64,000 bases of DNA, taken from positions 124,001 to 188,000 of the forward strand of contig NZ_DJUW01000017.1 in the NCBI RefSeq assembly GCF_002440635.1, in the 5' to 3' direction. The notes under the pieces are model-generated. The model was not told the origin of the DNA, did no database searches, and saw only the letters and a list, made by a program, of their open reading frames with translations. The DNA comes from Novosphingobium sp. UBA6272. Its GTDB lineage: Bacteria; Pseudomonadota; Alphaproteobacteria; Sphingomonadales; Sphingomonadaceae. Below are positions 41,805 through 50,377 of the stretch, piece after piece. A program made the position numbers and the translations under genes. Numbering within the stretch: position 1 is the first letter of the stretch; each line of letters begins with the position of its first letter.

Positions 41805-43258
41805 TGCTGAACTTCGACCATAGCCTGGCGCGCGCGCTGGAGGGTTTCTACGTCCCCTGGCAGGCCGCCGAGCCGCCGGCGCCGAAGCTGGCGCTGTGGA
41901 ATGCCCCGCTGGCGGCGGCGCTGGGCCTGCCGGAGGCAGAGCCTGAGCAGTACGCGCGGTGGTTCTCCGGGGCGGAAGCCGTGCCGGGCTCGCAGCCGCT
42001 CGCACTGGCCTATGCCGGGCACCAGTTCGGGCACTTCAATCCGCAACTCGGCGATGGCCGGGCGTTGTTGCTGGGCGAGGTGCTGCGGCCCGATGGCGCG
42101 CGGTTCGACCTGCAGTTCAAGGGCTCGGGCCCGACCCCGTTCTCGCGCCAGGCCGATGGCAAGAGCACGCTGAGCGCGGCGCTGCGCGAATACCTGATGT
42201 CCGAGGCGATGGCCGCGCTCGGTGTACCGACCACCCGCAGCCTCGCTGTGGTGCTGACCGGCGAGGGGATCTGGCGCGAAACCCCGCAGCCGGGGGCGGT
42301 GCTGACCCGTGTCGCCGCCAGCCACCTGCGGGTCGGCACCTTCGAATGGGCCGCCGCGCACAAGGGCCGCGAGGCGGTGGAGCAGCTGGCCGACTATGCC
42401 TTGCAGCGCCATTTCCCCGAGCGCCTGAGTGAGCGCAACCGTCCGCTGGCCCTGCTCGACGCGGTTTGCGAGGTGCAGGCGCAGCTGGTCGCGAAGTGGA
42501 TGAACCTCGGCTTCATCCACGGGGTGATGAACACTGACAATGTCACGATCAGCGGCGAGACGATCGACTACGGACCATGTGCCTTCCTTGATGCTTATTC
42601 CGCCACGCAGGTGTTCAGCTCGATCGATCACAACGGCCGCTATGCCTTTGGCAATCAGCCGGTGGTCTGCCGCTGGAACCTTTACCGGCTGGCCTCGGCG
42701 CTGATCGAGGCGATCGTCGCGGTCGACGAAGCCGACAACGAAGCCGCGCGGCTGATGCTGGAGCAATGGGGCGAGCGCTATGAACGCCACTGGATCGCCG
42801 GACTGCGCCCCAAGCTGGGGCTGGCCACCGCTGAAGAGGGCGATCTTGCGCTGGGGCAGACTCTGTTTGCCGCGCTGGAAGGGCAGGGGGCGGACTTTAC
42901 CCGGCTGTTCCGCGCGCTGTCGGCCTCGCTCAGCGAAGGCTACGGCGCAGTCGGCGCGGAATGCAGCGATCCCGAGGCGCTGCGTGAGTGGTGGGAATTG
43001 TGGCAGGCGCGGCTGGCGCGCGAACCGCTGGCCATTGCAGAGCGTCAAGCGGCGATGGATGCGGTCAATCCGGTCTACATTCCGCGCAACCATCTGACCG
43101 ACGCCGCGCTCAAGGCCGCAGATACCGGCGATATGGAACCCTTCAATGCGCTGCTGGAACTGGTTACCCACCCCTTCGTCCAGCGTGACGGGATGGAGCA
43201 CTATGCCCATGGTGCGCCCGAAGGCTCACCCGCCCATGTAACCTACTGCGGCACCTGA
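41804..43258 (+). CDS. selO: SelO/YdiU protein AMPylase (pseudokinase fold)
   Basis: A 484-residue SelO. QPLALAYAGHQFGHFNPQLGDGRA and LKGSGPTPFSR-like (QFKGSGPTPFSR) motifs are diagnostic; IHGVMNTDNVTISGETIDYGPCAFLDAY contains the inverted kinase-like catalytic and metal aspartates. SelO transfers AMP to proteins and is tied to oxidative stress. The C-terminus VTYCGT keeps the redox cysteine that replaces selenocysteine in bacteria. It is coupled to msrB (one-base overlap) and followed by a periplasmic msrA. Confidence 0.95.
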   Translation: MLNFDHSLARALEGFYVPWQAAEPPAPKLALWNAPLAAALGLPEAEPEQYARWFSGAEAVPGSQPLALAYAGHQFGHFNPQLGDGRALLLGEVLRPDGARFDLQFKGSGPTPFSRQADGKSTLSAALREYLMSEAMAALGVPTTRSLAVVLTGEGIWRETPQPGAVLTRVAASHLRVGTFEWAAAHKGREAVEQLADYALQRHFPERLSERNRPLALLDAVCEVQAQLVAKWMNLGFIHGVMNTDNVTISGETIDYGPCAFLDAYSATQVFSSIDHNGRYAFGNQPVVCRWNLYRLASALIEAIVAVDEADNEAARLMLEQWGERYERHWIAGLRPKLGLATAEEGDLALGQTLFAALEGQGADFTRLFRALSASLSEGYGAVGAECSDPEALREWWELWQARLAREPLAIAERQAAMDAVNPVYIPRNHLTDAALKAADTGDMEPFNALLELVTHPFVQRDGMEHYAHGAPEGSPAHVTYCGT

Positions 43259-43287
43259 GCGAACCAGCCATCGAAGGAGCACCGCCG

Positions 43288-43890
43288 ATGACCGCCCGAC
43301 CGATCCTGATCCTGACTGCCACCCTGACCCTTGCCATACCCGGCCTGGCCCAGGCCCGCAGCGAAACCATCGTCCTCGCCGGGGGCTGCTTCTGGGGGAT
43401 GGAGGGCACCTTCGAGCACGTGAAGGGCGTGACCGACGTGGTCTCGGGCTACGCCGGCGGCACAGCAGCGACCGCAACCTATGATCAGGTTTCGAGCGAG
43501 ACCACCGGCCATGCCGAGGCTATCCGCGTCACCTACGATCCGGATCGGGTCAATCTCAGCCAGATCCTCTCGATCTATTTCGTGGTGGCGCACGATCCGA
43601 CCCAGTTGAATCGGCAGGAGCCCGATGAAGGGACCAGCTATCGCAGCGCGATCTTCCCGCAGAATGCAGCCCAGCGCGCCTTTGCCCAGGGCTTCATTGC
43701 CAGCCTCAACGCCAAGCCCAGCTTTCGCGGGCGGATCGTCACCCGGATCGAGGGCGGGGCGTTCTATCCGGCGGAAACCTATCACCAGGACTTCATGAAG
43801 AAGAACCCGCGGCACCCCTACATCCTGCGCTGGGACGTGCCGAAGCTGCGCAAGCTCAAGGCTACCTATCCGGAGCTCTACAAGGGTTAA
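43288..43890 (+). CDS. msrA: Exported single-cysteine MsrA
   Basis: A 200-residue MsrA with a signal peptide (residues 1-24, MTARPILILTATLTLAIPGLAQA visible as a hydrophobic stretch ending AQA). The catalytic Cys34 is in GGCFWGMEG, and I find no other cysteine in the protein, so the usual resolving cysteines are missing. It would need an outside reductant, such as a periplasmic thiol protein. It follows selO by 29 bases and completes the msrB-selO-msrA operon. Confidence 0.93.
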   Translation: MTARPILILTATLTLAIPGLAQARSETIVLAGGCFWGMEGTFEHVKGVTDVVSGYAGGTAATATYDQVSSETTGHAEAIRVTYDPDRVNLSQILSIYFVVAHDPTQLNRQEPDEGTSYRSAIFPQNAAQRAFAQGFIASLNAKPSFRGRIVTRIEGGAFYPAETYHQDFMKKNPRHPYILRWDVPKLRKLKATYPELYKG

Positions 43891-43897
43891 ACGGGGA

Positions 43898-44977
43898 CTA
43901 TCGCCCCGGCGCGATCCGCTGCATTGCGGCGCTGAACTGGGCGTCGATCCCCGGATTGTCACCGATGAATTCGCTGGTCCCCTTGGGCCGGTTGGGCGGA
44001 TAGAGCACCGGGTTGGCGCGATATTCGGCCGGCAGCAGCGCGCGGGCCGCCTCGTTGGGGCTGGGGAACCAGATATGCCCCGCCACCCCCGCGCCGGCCT
44101 CTGCCCTCAGCAGGAAATCGATCAGCTGGTGGGCATTGCCCGGGCGGCGCGCATCGGCCGGGATGCACAGGCAATCGCAGGAAAGCAGCGCGCCTTCCTG
44201 CGGCACTTCGAAGGCGATGTCGGGATCTTCCAGCGCGACCTGTACCAGATCACCGTTCCAGGCGACTACCAGATCGGCCTCACCCTTGAGCAGCAGGTCC
44301 TGTCCGCCATCGCGGTGCAGGGTTTTTACCTTGGGCATGGCTGCGGCCAGCAGCGCTTCGGCTGCCTTGAGCCGGTCGGGATTGAACAGGTTGGCGGAAA
44401 AGCCCAGCGCCTTGGCGGCAATCCGGAACAGCAGCGCGGGATCGGCCGGCAGCGCGATCCGCCCGGCATGGGCCGGCCCGGTCAGCAGCTCCTTCCACCC
44501 CAGCGGCGGCCGCGTCACCCTGGATTTGCGGTAGCCGATCCCCAGCGCCAGCCAGGTATAGGGCACCGAATGGGCATTGCCGGGGTCATAGGGCAGATCG
44601 GCGAAGGGTCCCTCCAGGTTGGCGAGATTGGGCACGCGGCCATGGCTGATCTGCGCCAGCATGCCTTCGCGCACCATCCGTTCGACCCACTGACTGGACG
44701 GGACGACCAGATCATAGCTCGCTGCGCCCGATTTAAGCCGGGAGTAAAGCTCGGCATTGTCGGCAAAGGTCGAAACCGCAACCTCGATGCCGGTGGCCTT
44801 GCGGAAATCGTCGAGCGTGGTCTCGCCAAGGTAATCGCGCCAGATCGCCAGCGACAATTGCTGGCCTTCGCCCGTGCAGCCGGTCAGCCCGCTCAGCCCC
44901 AGCCCGGCCAGCGCCGCCGCACCCAGCAGGCTGCGGCGCGAAAACTGCATCGGTTCAAGGCTGCGACCCCCGGCCAT
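43898..44977 (-). CDS. PotD/PotF-type solute-binding lipoprotein (orphan)
   Basis: A 359-residue extracellular solute-binding protein of the spermidine/putrescine class: LAIWRDYLGETTLDDFRKATGIEV, SYDLVVPSSQWVERMVREGML and PYTWLALGIGYRK are typical. The N-terminus combines twin-arginine-like SRRSLLGAAALAGLGL with a lipobox (LTGC), so it is likely an exported lipoprotein. I start at ATG 44977 because AGGGAAAAG precedes it; ATG 44950 is also possible. No potABC permease or ATPase genes are next to it. It is divergent from a TonB gene. Confidence 0.83.
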   Translation of the reverse strand: MAGGRSLEPMQFSRRSLLGAAALAGLGLSGLTGCTGEGQQLSLAIWRDYLGETTLDDFRKATGIEVAVSTFADNAELYSRLKSGAASYDLVVPSSQWVERMVREGMLAQISHGRVPNLANLEGPFADLPYDPGNAHSVPYTWLALGIGYRKSRVTRPPLGWKELLTGPAHAGRIALPADPALLFRIAAKALGFSANLFNPDRLKAAEALLAAAMPKVKTLHRDGGQDLLLKGEADLVVAWNGDLVQVALEDPDIAFEVPQEGALLSCDCLCIPADARRPGNAHQLIDFLLRAEAGAGVAGHIWFPSPNEAARALLPAEYRANPVLYPPNRPKGTSEFIGDNPGIDAQFSAAMQRIAPGR

Positions 44978-45057
44978 GCACTTTTCCCTAGTCGCAACCT
45001 TGGCAAGAGGGAAGCCGGGCGATTGCCCTTGTCCCAAGCCTTTGCCATACAAGGGCA

Positions 45058-45789
45058 ATGGACGTGCTGGACGAGGACGACTTCAACCCTGAACCGCCGC
45101 CCCGCACCAAGCTGGGCGTGATCCTGCTCGTCGCCTTGCTGCACGTGGTGGTGATCCTGGGACTGATCCGCGCCTTCGCGCCGGACTTCACCGCAAAGGT
45201 GGCGGACAAGGTCCTGTCGACCTTCACCGTCACCATCACCGCCCCGCCCCCGCCTCCACCCCCTCCGGAAAAGCCCAAGGCGGCGGGCGATCAGGGTACG
45301 GCCGGCAAGAAGGCGGTCCCCGCGCCGACCAAGGCGCCCGAGCCCAAGGTCGCGATCGCCAGGAACCCCGCGCCCAAGGCCAGCTCGACCGGCAGCGCGG
45401 TCACCTCCGGCGCGACCAGCCAGGGTGGCGGCACCGGTGCAGGCGGAACCGGGAGCGGGCCGGGTGCCGGCGGCACTGGTTCGGGCCAGGGCGGCGGCCT
45501 TGCCACCAAGGCGCAGCACATCGGCGGCCAGATCAACAACGCGCGCGATTTCCCGGTGCCTCCGGGCGGACGCGAGGCACGGATCGGCAAGGCGGTGATC
45601 CTGGCGCTGACCATCAGCCCCAACGGCCGCGCGACCGGCTGCCGGGTCTACAAGTCGAGCGGGTTTCCCGATACCGACGCGGTCGCCTGCGTCCTCGCGC
45701 AGGAAAAGCTGCGGTTCAAGCCCGCGACCAATGCCGCGGGCGAACCGGTAACCTCGACCTTCTACTGGCAGCAGAAGTTCTTTTTCTGA
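45058..45789 (+). CDS. TonB-family energy transducer
   Basis: A 243-residue TonB-like protein: short cytoplasmic N-terminus, one membrane helix (residues 19-38, LGVILLVALLHVVVILGLI), a proline-rich stretch (PPPPPPPPEKPK), a glycine-rich linker (about residues 120-145) and a C-terminal TonB domain (GKAVILALTISPNGRATGCRVYKSSGFPDTDAVACV). It would couple the proton-motive force to outer-membrane receptors. No exbB/exbD gene is adjacent, so it may be an accessory TonB. Confidence 0.88.
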   Translation: MDVLDEDDFNPEPPPRTKLGVILLVALLHVVVILGLIRAFAPDFTAKVADKVLSTFTVTITAPPPPPPPPEKPKAAGDQGTAGKKAVPAPTKAPEPKVAIARNPAPKASSTGSAVTSGATSQGGGTGAGGTGSGPGAGGTGSGQGGGLATKAQHIGGQINNARDFPVPPGGREARIGKAVILALTISPNGRATGCRVYKSSGFPDTDAVACVLAQEKLRFKPATNAAGEPVTSTFYWQQKFFF

Positions 45790-45843
45790 GGCTTCAGCCC
45801 GCGCCGATAGCGATTGTCCGTCAAGCTTTGCATAGGGGGTGTA

Positions 45844-46725
45844 ATGGCGAAGCGCCTAACCGAGAAAGAAGCCAAGCAAACCTATGGTGTGGCCGCATTT
45901 CATGAGGTCATGGATAACGGGGAACGGCGCTTTCGATTGCGGCATGCGAGCGGCTCGGCCTATATTCGAACTGAGGCAAACGCGACCTCTGGCTGGCAGA
46001 GCAGCCATTATCATCGCGAGGTGCGGGAAACCTATATCGTCGAATCCGGTTGGATGGCTTTCGCGGAACTTCGCGGCAATCAGCTGGAATTGCGGATCGT
46101 CGAAGCCGGAGAAGTCCTGACCACCAATCCGGGGGTCATCCACAATGTATTCCTGCCACCACAGGCGGTCATTCACACGGTTAAGCATGGCGCCGTTGGT
46201 GGAGATGACCGACTGACCGATCGCGAGTCAGGCGCATTCGATGTGGTGACCACGGCACTGGAAAACGAAGTTGCAATTCGTGCTGCCGCGATCAGGCCGT
46301 GGAGGGCTGCGAGCTATCCAGAGGAGTACCGGCACTTCGACACGCTGGTTTGGCAAGTTCCGGCCTGGAGCACGGCGATTTTCGCAGTTTCAGGCGGACT
46401 GGTCGTGGAAGCGGCGAAGGGGACGAGCGGAGATCCATTGCAGCAGGGCGCAGCCGGTATGCTATGCTTGGTTGCGCTTTGTCTGTTGGTTTTCGCTGTG
46501 GTGCTTTCGCGATTCAGAACGCATCAGCGTGCGCTAAAAGCCTATTCGAGAACGCCTGTCTGGAAATCCGCGCAATCCTGGACACAGGCAATGATAGCTG
46601 TCCAGTATTCGATCTTGCTGGGAGTAGGCTTGAATCTCTTGGGCGTTGCCAAACTGTCCGCTGCTTTGGCGGGACTTTCGGTCGGACTCCTCACATTCGT
46701 CTGGTTCGAGCGTTCGATCCGCTAG
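45844..46725 (+). CDS. Cupin domain fused to a four-helix membrane domain (unknown)
   Basis: A 293-residue protein with visibly lower GC than its neighbours. Residues 35-115 form a cupin: HYHREVRE fits the HxHx4E metal motif (His55, His57, Glu62, then Gly69), and NPGVIHNV supplies the second motif with a histidine. Residues about 170-293 contain four hydrophobic helices, including VWQVPAWSTAIFAVSGG and QYSILLGVGLNLLG. I know no family with this exact arrangement. It may be a membrane-tethered sensor or enzyme. The start at 45844 follows AGGGGGTGTA. Confidence 0.72.
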   Translation: MAKRLTEKEAKQTYGVAAFHEVMDNGERRFRLRHASGSAYIRTEANATSGWQSSHYHREVRETYIVESGWMAFAELRGNQLELRIVEAGEVLTTNPGVIHNVFLPPQAVIHTVKHGAVGGDDRLTDRESGAFDVVTTALENEVAIRAAAIRPWRAASYPEEYRHFDTLVWQVPAWSTAIFAVSGGLVVEAAKGTSGDPLQQGAAGMLCLVALCLLVFAVVLSRFRTHQRALKAYSRTPVWKSAQSWTQAMIAVQYSILLGVGLNLLGVAKLSAALAGLSVGLLTFVWFERSIR

Positions 46726-46767
46726 GACGAGATCAAGCCGCGATAGCTCAGGCCATTCGCACAATTG

Positions 46768-47313
46768 CTATGGCTGCTTGGTGATCCGCAGCATGGACGT
46801 GTCATAGCCCAGCTCCTTGGCCCGTCCGATCATCTTATCCAGCCTGGCCTGGCCGGGGTTGGCATCGCGGCTGAGGATCCACAGGTAGCGGCCTGAAGGC
46901 TCGCCGACGATCGCCCAGGAATAGTCCTCGGCCCGGTCAAGCACCCAGTAATCGCCGAAGAACGGCCCAAAGAAGCTGACCTTCAGCTTCGCATTGGTGA
47001 CGGGGTCGACGATCTTGGCGCGGCCCGTGGCATCGCTGATCTTGCCATCGGGCTTGCGGCAGCGATTGAGGACCGAGATCATCCCGTCCTGGCGCAGGGC
47101 ATAGTCGGCGGTTACCCCTTCGCAGTCCTTCTGGAAGCCCTGCTCATAGCGGGCCAGTTCGTACCACTTGCCGAGATAGCGGCTGAGCTCGACCGGCTTG
47201 GCCGGCTGCGGCACGGCACTGTTGCCGACCGGATGCTTGGAAAAGACCGTGGCGCAGCCCGACAGGGCAAGCGCGGCCAGGGCGAGAGCAGGGAAGATGA
47301 CTTTGCGATTCAT
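46768..47313 (-). CDS. blc: Blc-type outer-membrane lipocalin
   Basis: A 181-residue bacterial lipocalin lipoprotein. The lipobox is ALSGC at residue 20; the lipocalin signature is GKWYELARYEQGF, and YWVLDRAEDYSWAIVGEPSGRYLWILSR is typical of Blc. The start at 47313 gives the signal peptide directly. The family binds fatty acids or lysophospholipids and helps envelope maintenance under stress. Confidence 0.93.
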   Translation of the reverse strand: MNRKVIFPALALAALALSGCATVFSKHPVGNSAVPQPAKPVELSRYLGKWYELARYEQGFQKDCEGVTADYALRQDGMISVLNRCRKPDGKISDATGRAKIVDPVTNAKLKVSFFGPFFGDYWVLDRAEDYSWAIVGEPSGRYLWILSRDANPGQARLDKMIGRAKELGYDTSMLRITKQP

Positions 47314-47395
47314 GATGGAGCCTTTGGCTGTTCGGACCTGAACATAGGATTGCAGGCGGCTTTGCACACCCGCACTGCACGTTTAGACAGGGGTC

Positions 47396-47824
47396 ATGAT
47401 CGCCCAGACCATCCAGCTCGCGCTCGCCCCGGTTTTCGTGCTGGTGGCCATCGGCAACATCCTCAACCTGCTGTCGAGCCGGCTGGGAAGGGTGGTCGAT
47501 CGGTCGCGACACCTGCAAGAACGTCACGTGTCCACCGAAGGTTCCGACCATGACGAGGTTGTCGCCGAAATCCGCATGATCGACCGGCGGATCAGTCTGA
47601 TCACCCGCGCGATCCGCCTGATGGTGGTCAGCGGCCTGTTCATCGGCACCACGGTGGCGGTGCTGTTTCTTGAGGAACTGGTCGCGCTCAATCTCCAGCG
47701 GATCGCCGCGGCGACTTTCCTGATCGCGGTGGCCCTGCTGATGTGGGCACTGGTGCTGTTTCTGCGCGAAACCCAGATTTCCGCCCAGCAGCTGCGGATC
47801 CCGCGGATGTATCTGGAATTATGA
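47396..47824 (+). CDS. DUF2721 membrane protein
   Basis: A 142-residue membrane protein of the DUF2721 family. APVFVLVAIGNILNLLSSRLGRVVDRSR is the family hallmark, followed by two more hydrophobic helices (RLMVVSGLFIGTTVAVLFL and FLIAVALLMWALVLFL). The central loop is charged. Function is unknown. It is convergent with the PHA-granule-like gene and divergent from the lipocalin. Confidence 0.85.
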   Translation: MIAQTIQLALAPVFVLVAIGNILNLLSSRLGRVVDRSRHLQERHVSTEGSDHDEVVAEIRMIDRRISLITRAIRLMVVSGLFIGTTVAVLFLEELVALNLQRIAAATFLIAVALLMWALVLFLRETQISAQQLRIPRMYLEL

Positions 47825-47847
47825 TCCTCTCCTGATGGGGAGGAGCG

Positions 47848-48141
47848 TCATTTCAACAGCTTCTGCCCCTTTTCCGCGATCACGCCGCGGATCATCGGTT
47901 CGACGAAGGATAGCGCGGGCGGCAGATCGAGCTGGAAGATGATCGCCTCGTCCTCGATATCGACCAGCGTGCTGACCTGCTGGCCCATCGCGCTGACCTG
48001 CATGGTCATGCGGTCTTCGCTCGGCCAGTCGATCGCGACATCGGCTCCGCCCGGGAACATCTTCCCGGCTTCGCCGCCCTTTTCCTTGAGCCGGCGGCGA
48101 GCTTCGTCCTTGCCCAGCTTGTGCGGGATCGGCACGCGCAT
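47848..48141 (-). CDS. Polyhydroxyalkanoic acid system family protein
   Basis: A 97-residue protein matching the PHA-system/granule-region family (PF09650): VPIPHKLGKDEARRRLKEKGG, then VDIEDEAIIFQLDLPPALSFVEPMIRGVIAEKGQ. These small proteins are sometimes encoded with PHA genes, but no PHA synthase is here. Its ATG overlaps the XpaC stop by one base (TGATG), so it is the third gene of the TelA operon. Confidence 0.82.
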   Translation of the reverse strand: MRVPIPHKLGKDEARRRLKEKGGEAGKMFPGGADVAIDWPSEDRMTMQVSAMGQQVSTLVDIEDEAIIFQLDLPPALSFVEPMIRGVIAEKGQKLLK

Positions 48142-48887
48142 CAGTTCTTCTCCCCGGCCGCGTCGATCGCGTCGCCGTATTTGTAATCGAGGTAGCGGGT
48201 GGTGATCGCCAGGTTGTCGATCGCGCCTGCGGCCAGCTGGCGGGTGATCGAATCGATCTCGTCGCTGATCCGCTCAAGCCCGCCCAGGAACTGCTGGTTG
48301 GGGGTCGATCCGGCGCGTTCTTCATAACGCATTTTCTCGGGTATCTTGCGATAGCCGTCGATCACATTGGGCAAGTGCTCACCCACCAGCTTGCGTACTT
48401 CCGCCGCCTTGGGATGATCCTGATCGACGCTGGCGAGTTGTACCGCCAGTCCATCAAGCTGCAGCCCGATCTGGTCGACCAGCTGCACCGCCGGCGGGGG
48501 CAGGGCGCGGCGCTGGGTTTCAAGCCACAGCTCGGTTCGTCCGACCAGCGCGCGGACATTGGTATCGCCGGGATCGAGATCGGCCCGCTCCGGCATCTTG
48601 AAGCGCGGATATTTGCCCAGCAGGAATACCGCCCCCGCAGTCGCGGCTGCGCCCAGCATCAGGCCGGTAAAGCCGATCCCGTCGATGATCGATCCGACAA
48701 TGCCAAGGCCCAGCCAGATCGCGACCCCCGCTACGGCGATGTTGCGGAACTTGCGCCAGTAATGCCCGGCGCGGATTTGCGCCGCCCCGCGCCCGATCGA
48801 TCGCCGCCGTCCGCCGGCGCGCTGATCGACCAGCACCCGCCGCGCGGCGCCGATGATCTGGTCCGATTGGTAGGATTCGCCAGCCAA
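48141..48887 (-). CDS. XpaC-like protein
   Basis: A 248-residue protein of the XpaC family (once called 5-bromo-4-chloroindolyl phosphate hydrolysis protein). Two adjacent hydrophobic helices (residues about 48-90, AVAGVAIWLGLGIVGSII and LMLGAAATAGAVFLLG) separate a basic N-terminus from a helical cytoplasmic domain (residues 105-240). It starts with TTG after GGAGGG, one base after the telA stop. XpaC and TelA are usually paired and linked to tellurite or antibiotic tolerance, by an unknown mechanism. Confidence 0.85.
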   Translation of the reverse strand: MAGESYQSDQIIGAARRVLVDQRAGGRRRSIGRGAAQIRAGHYWRKFRNIAVAGVAIWLGLGIVGSIIDGIGFTGLMLGAAATAGAVFLLGKYPRFKMPERADLDPGDTNVRALVGRTELWLETQRRALPPPAVQLVDQIGLQLDGLAVQLASVDQDHPKAAEVRKLVGEHLPNVIDGYRKIPEKMRYEERAGSTPNQQFLGGLERISDEIDSITRQLAAGAIDNLAITTRYLDYKYGDAIDAAGEKN

Positions 48888-48888
48888 G

Positions 48889-50094
48889 TCAGCCCTCCAG
48901 GCTCAGCAGGCTGGGTGCTTCTCCGGCGATCTGGGCCTGGTTGGCCCCTTCGGCGCGGGCGATGTAGCCCTTGGACTTCTCGACCTCGGCAGTCAGCGTG
49001 GTCACGGTCTGCTTCATGTTTTCCAGCGCCTTGACCTTGAAGGTGTCGATGTTGTCCATCGTGTCGTAGATATTCTGGAAGGCCCGCTGCAGCGTTTCGA
49101 GCGGGATGGTGCTCGATGCCGCCATCTCGTGGATCTTGCCGGTCTGGTCGCGCAGCAGCTGGCCGGTCGAATCGATCAGGCCAGCCGTGGTGCTGTTGAG
49201 CGCGGTAACCTGTTCGAGCACCAGCCGCTGATTGGCCATCGCCTGCGACACAGTCACGGCGGTACGCAGCGCGGCGACCGTGGTGGTGCTGGCCCGGTCG
49301 ACGCCCTTGACCAGTTCGACGTTGTTCTTCTTGACCAGATCGAGCGCGAGATAGCCCTGCACCGTTACCGCCATCTGGGTGAGCAGGTCCTGGGTCCGCT
49401 GGCGGACATAGAACAGCGCGCTTTCACGGATCGCCTTGGCCTTGGCCGGATCGGTCGCGTCGAGATCGGCGGCCTTGTCCTCCAGCTTGCCGTCGAGCGT
49501 GCGGCTGATGTGGATCATCTGCTCGAGGTTGCCCATCGCTTCCCACAGCTTCTGCCGCTCGACGTCGATCGCGGCATTGTCCATCAGCAGCTCATCCTTG
49601 CCCGAGCCGAGGTGGCCCAGGATCGCCTGGATGTGGCCCTGCGCGCTTTCGTAGCTTTGGAAATAGCGCTTCATCGAATTGCCGAACGGGATAATGCCGA
49701 GGAACTTGCGGCCCTTGGACAGCTTGCCCTGCTTGCCGGGATCGAGCGATTCCACGGTCTTGCGCAGTTCGGCCAGGTTCGCGCCGACGCCCGAATCCTT
49801 GTCCATCGCCCGGATCGGCCGATCGAGAAAGCGGTTCGACATGCCCGCCGCGGCCATGATTTCCTTGCGGCCCATATTGGTGATCGCATCGACCTTCTTG
49901 CCGAATTCGGGCGAATTGGCATCGGAGGAGATCAGGTCGGCAACGAAGGCATCGACCTTTTCCTCAAGCTTCGACTTGGCTTCGGGAGCCACCGGGACCA
50001 GGCCGACGGCCTTCTCGGCGGGGACCACCGGCACGGGTTCGGGCGGGGTCAGGGTCAGGGTCGGGACTTCAGTTTCGGTCGGCGTCGTGGCCAT
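48889..50094 (-). CDS. telA: Toxic anion resistance protein TelA
   Basis: A 401-residue TelA family protein. It is soluble and almost entirely helical, with VDAFVADLISSDANSPEFGKKVDAI near the start and KFLGIIPFGNSMKRYFQSYESAQGHIQAIL, MDNAAIDVERQKLWEAMGNLEQMI in the middle. Length is normal. It heads a telA-xpaC-PHA-like operon. The family confers tellurite tolerance in some hosts, but its molecular role is not known. A 280-base gap with lower GC lies upstream. Confidence 0.92.
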   Translation of the reverse strand: MATTPTETEVPTLTLTPPEPVPVVPAEKAVGLVPVAPEAKSKLEEKVDAFVADLISSDANSPEFGKKVDAITNMGRKEIMAAAGMSNRFLDRPIRAMDKDSGVGANLAELRKTVESLDPGKQGKLSKGRKFLGIIPFGNSMKRYFQSYESAQGHIQAILGHLGSGKDELLMDNAAIDVERQKLWEAMGNLEQMIHISRTLDGKLEDKAADLDATDPAKAKAIRESALFYVRQRTQDLLTQMAVTVQGYLALDLVKKNNVELVKGVDRASTTTVAALRTAVTVSQAMANQRLVLEQVTALNSTTAGLIDSTGQLLRDQTGKIHEMAASSTIPLETLQRAFQNIYDTMDNIDTFKVKALENMKQTVTTLTAEVEKSKGYIARAEGANQAQIAGEAPSLLSLEG

Positions 50095-50290
50095 GGCAGT
50101 CTGTTCCGTGTGCTAGCAGCGAAATACTGCAGCCAATGTGGGACTGTGGCCCGCCCGATGCAAGCTGTATTGTCGATGTAAGACAGAGTGCGCTCGACGA
50201 GCGGTGATTTCGCAAGGAGGGCACTCACGCCTGCGTCCGTCAAGCGTTGTCGGCAACGTTTGCGTACGGTTCCTTATTCTTGCCAAGGGG

Positions 50291-50359
50291 CGGGCACCCC
50301 AACATGAACACTGGATCAATCGAATCGACTGTTCCAACTTTCAGTTAAGCGGGTGCCCG
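50291..50359. repeat. Nine-base inverted repeat at the edge of the low-GC segment
   Basis: CGGGCACCC (50291-50299) is repeated in inverse orientation as GGGTGCCCG (50351-50359), 51 bases apart. It lies in the 283-base gap between telA (start 50094) and the unknown gene ending at 50378. The gap holds no convincing gene. It may be a terminator-like structure for the minus-strand operon or a border of the foreign segment. Confidence 0.4.
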
Positions 50360-50377
50360 ACCAAATTTGGCTATAGA

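Noticed and set aside
40014..42005. Minus-strand frame of 663 codons
   Set aside because: It is antisense to the HMG-CoA lyase, CoA-transferase and msrB genes; composition is arginine- and proline-rich, as expected for GC-rich shadow frames.
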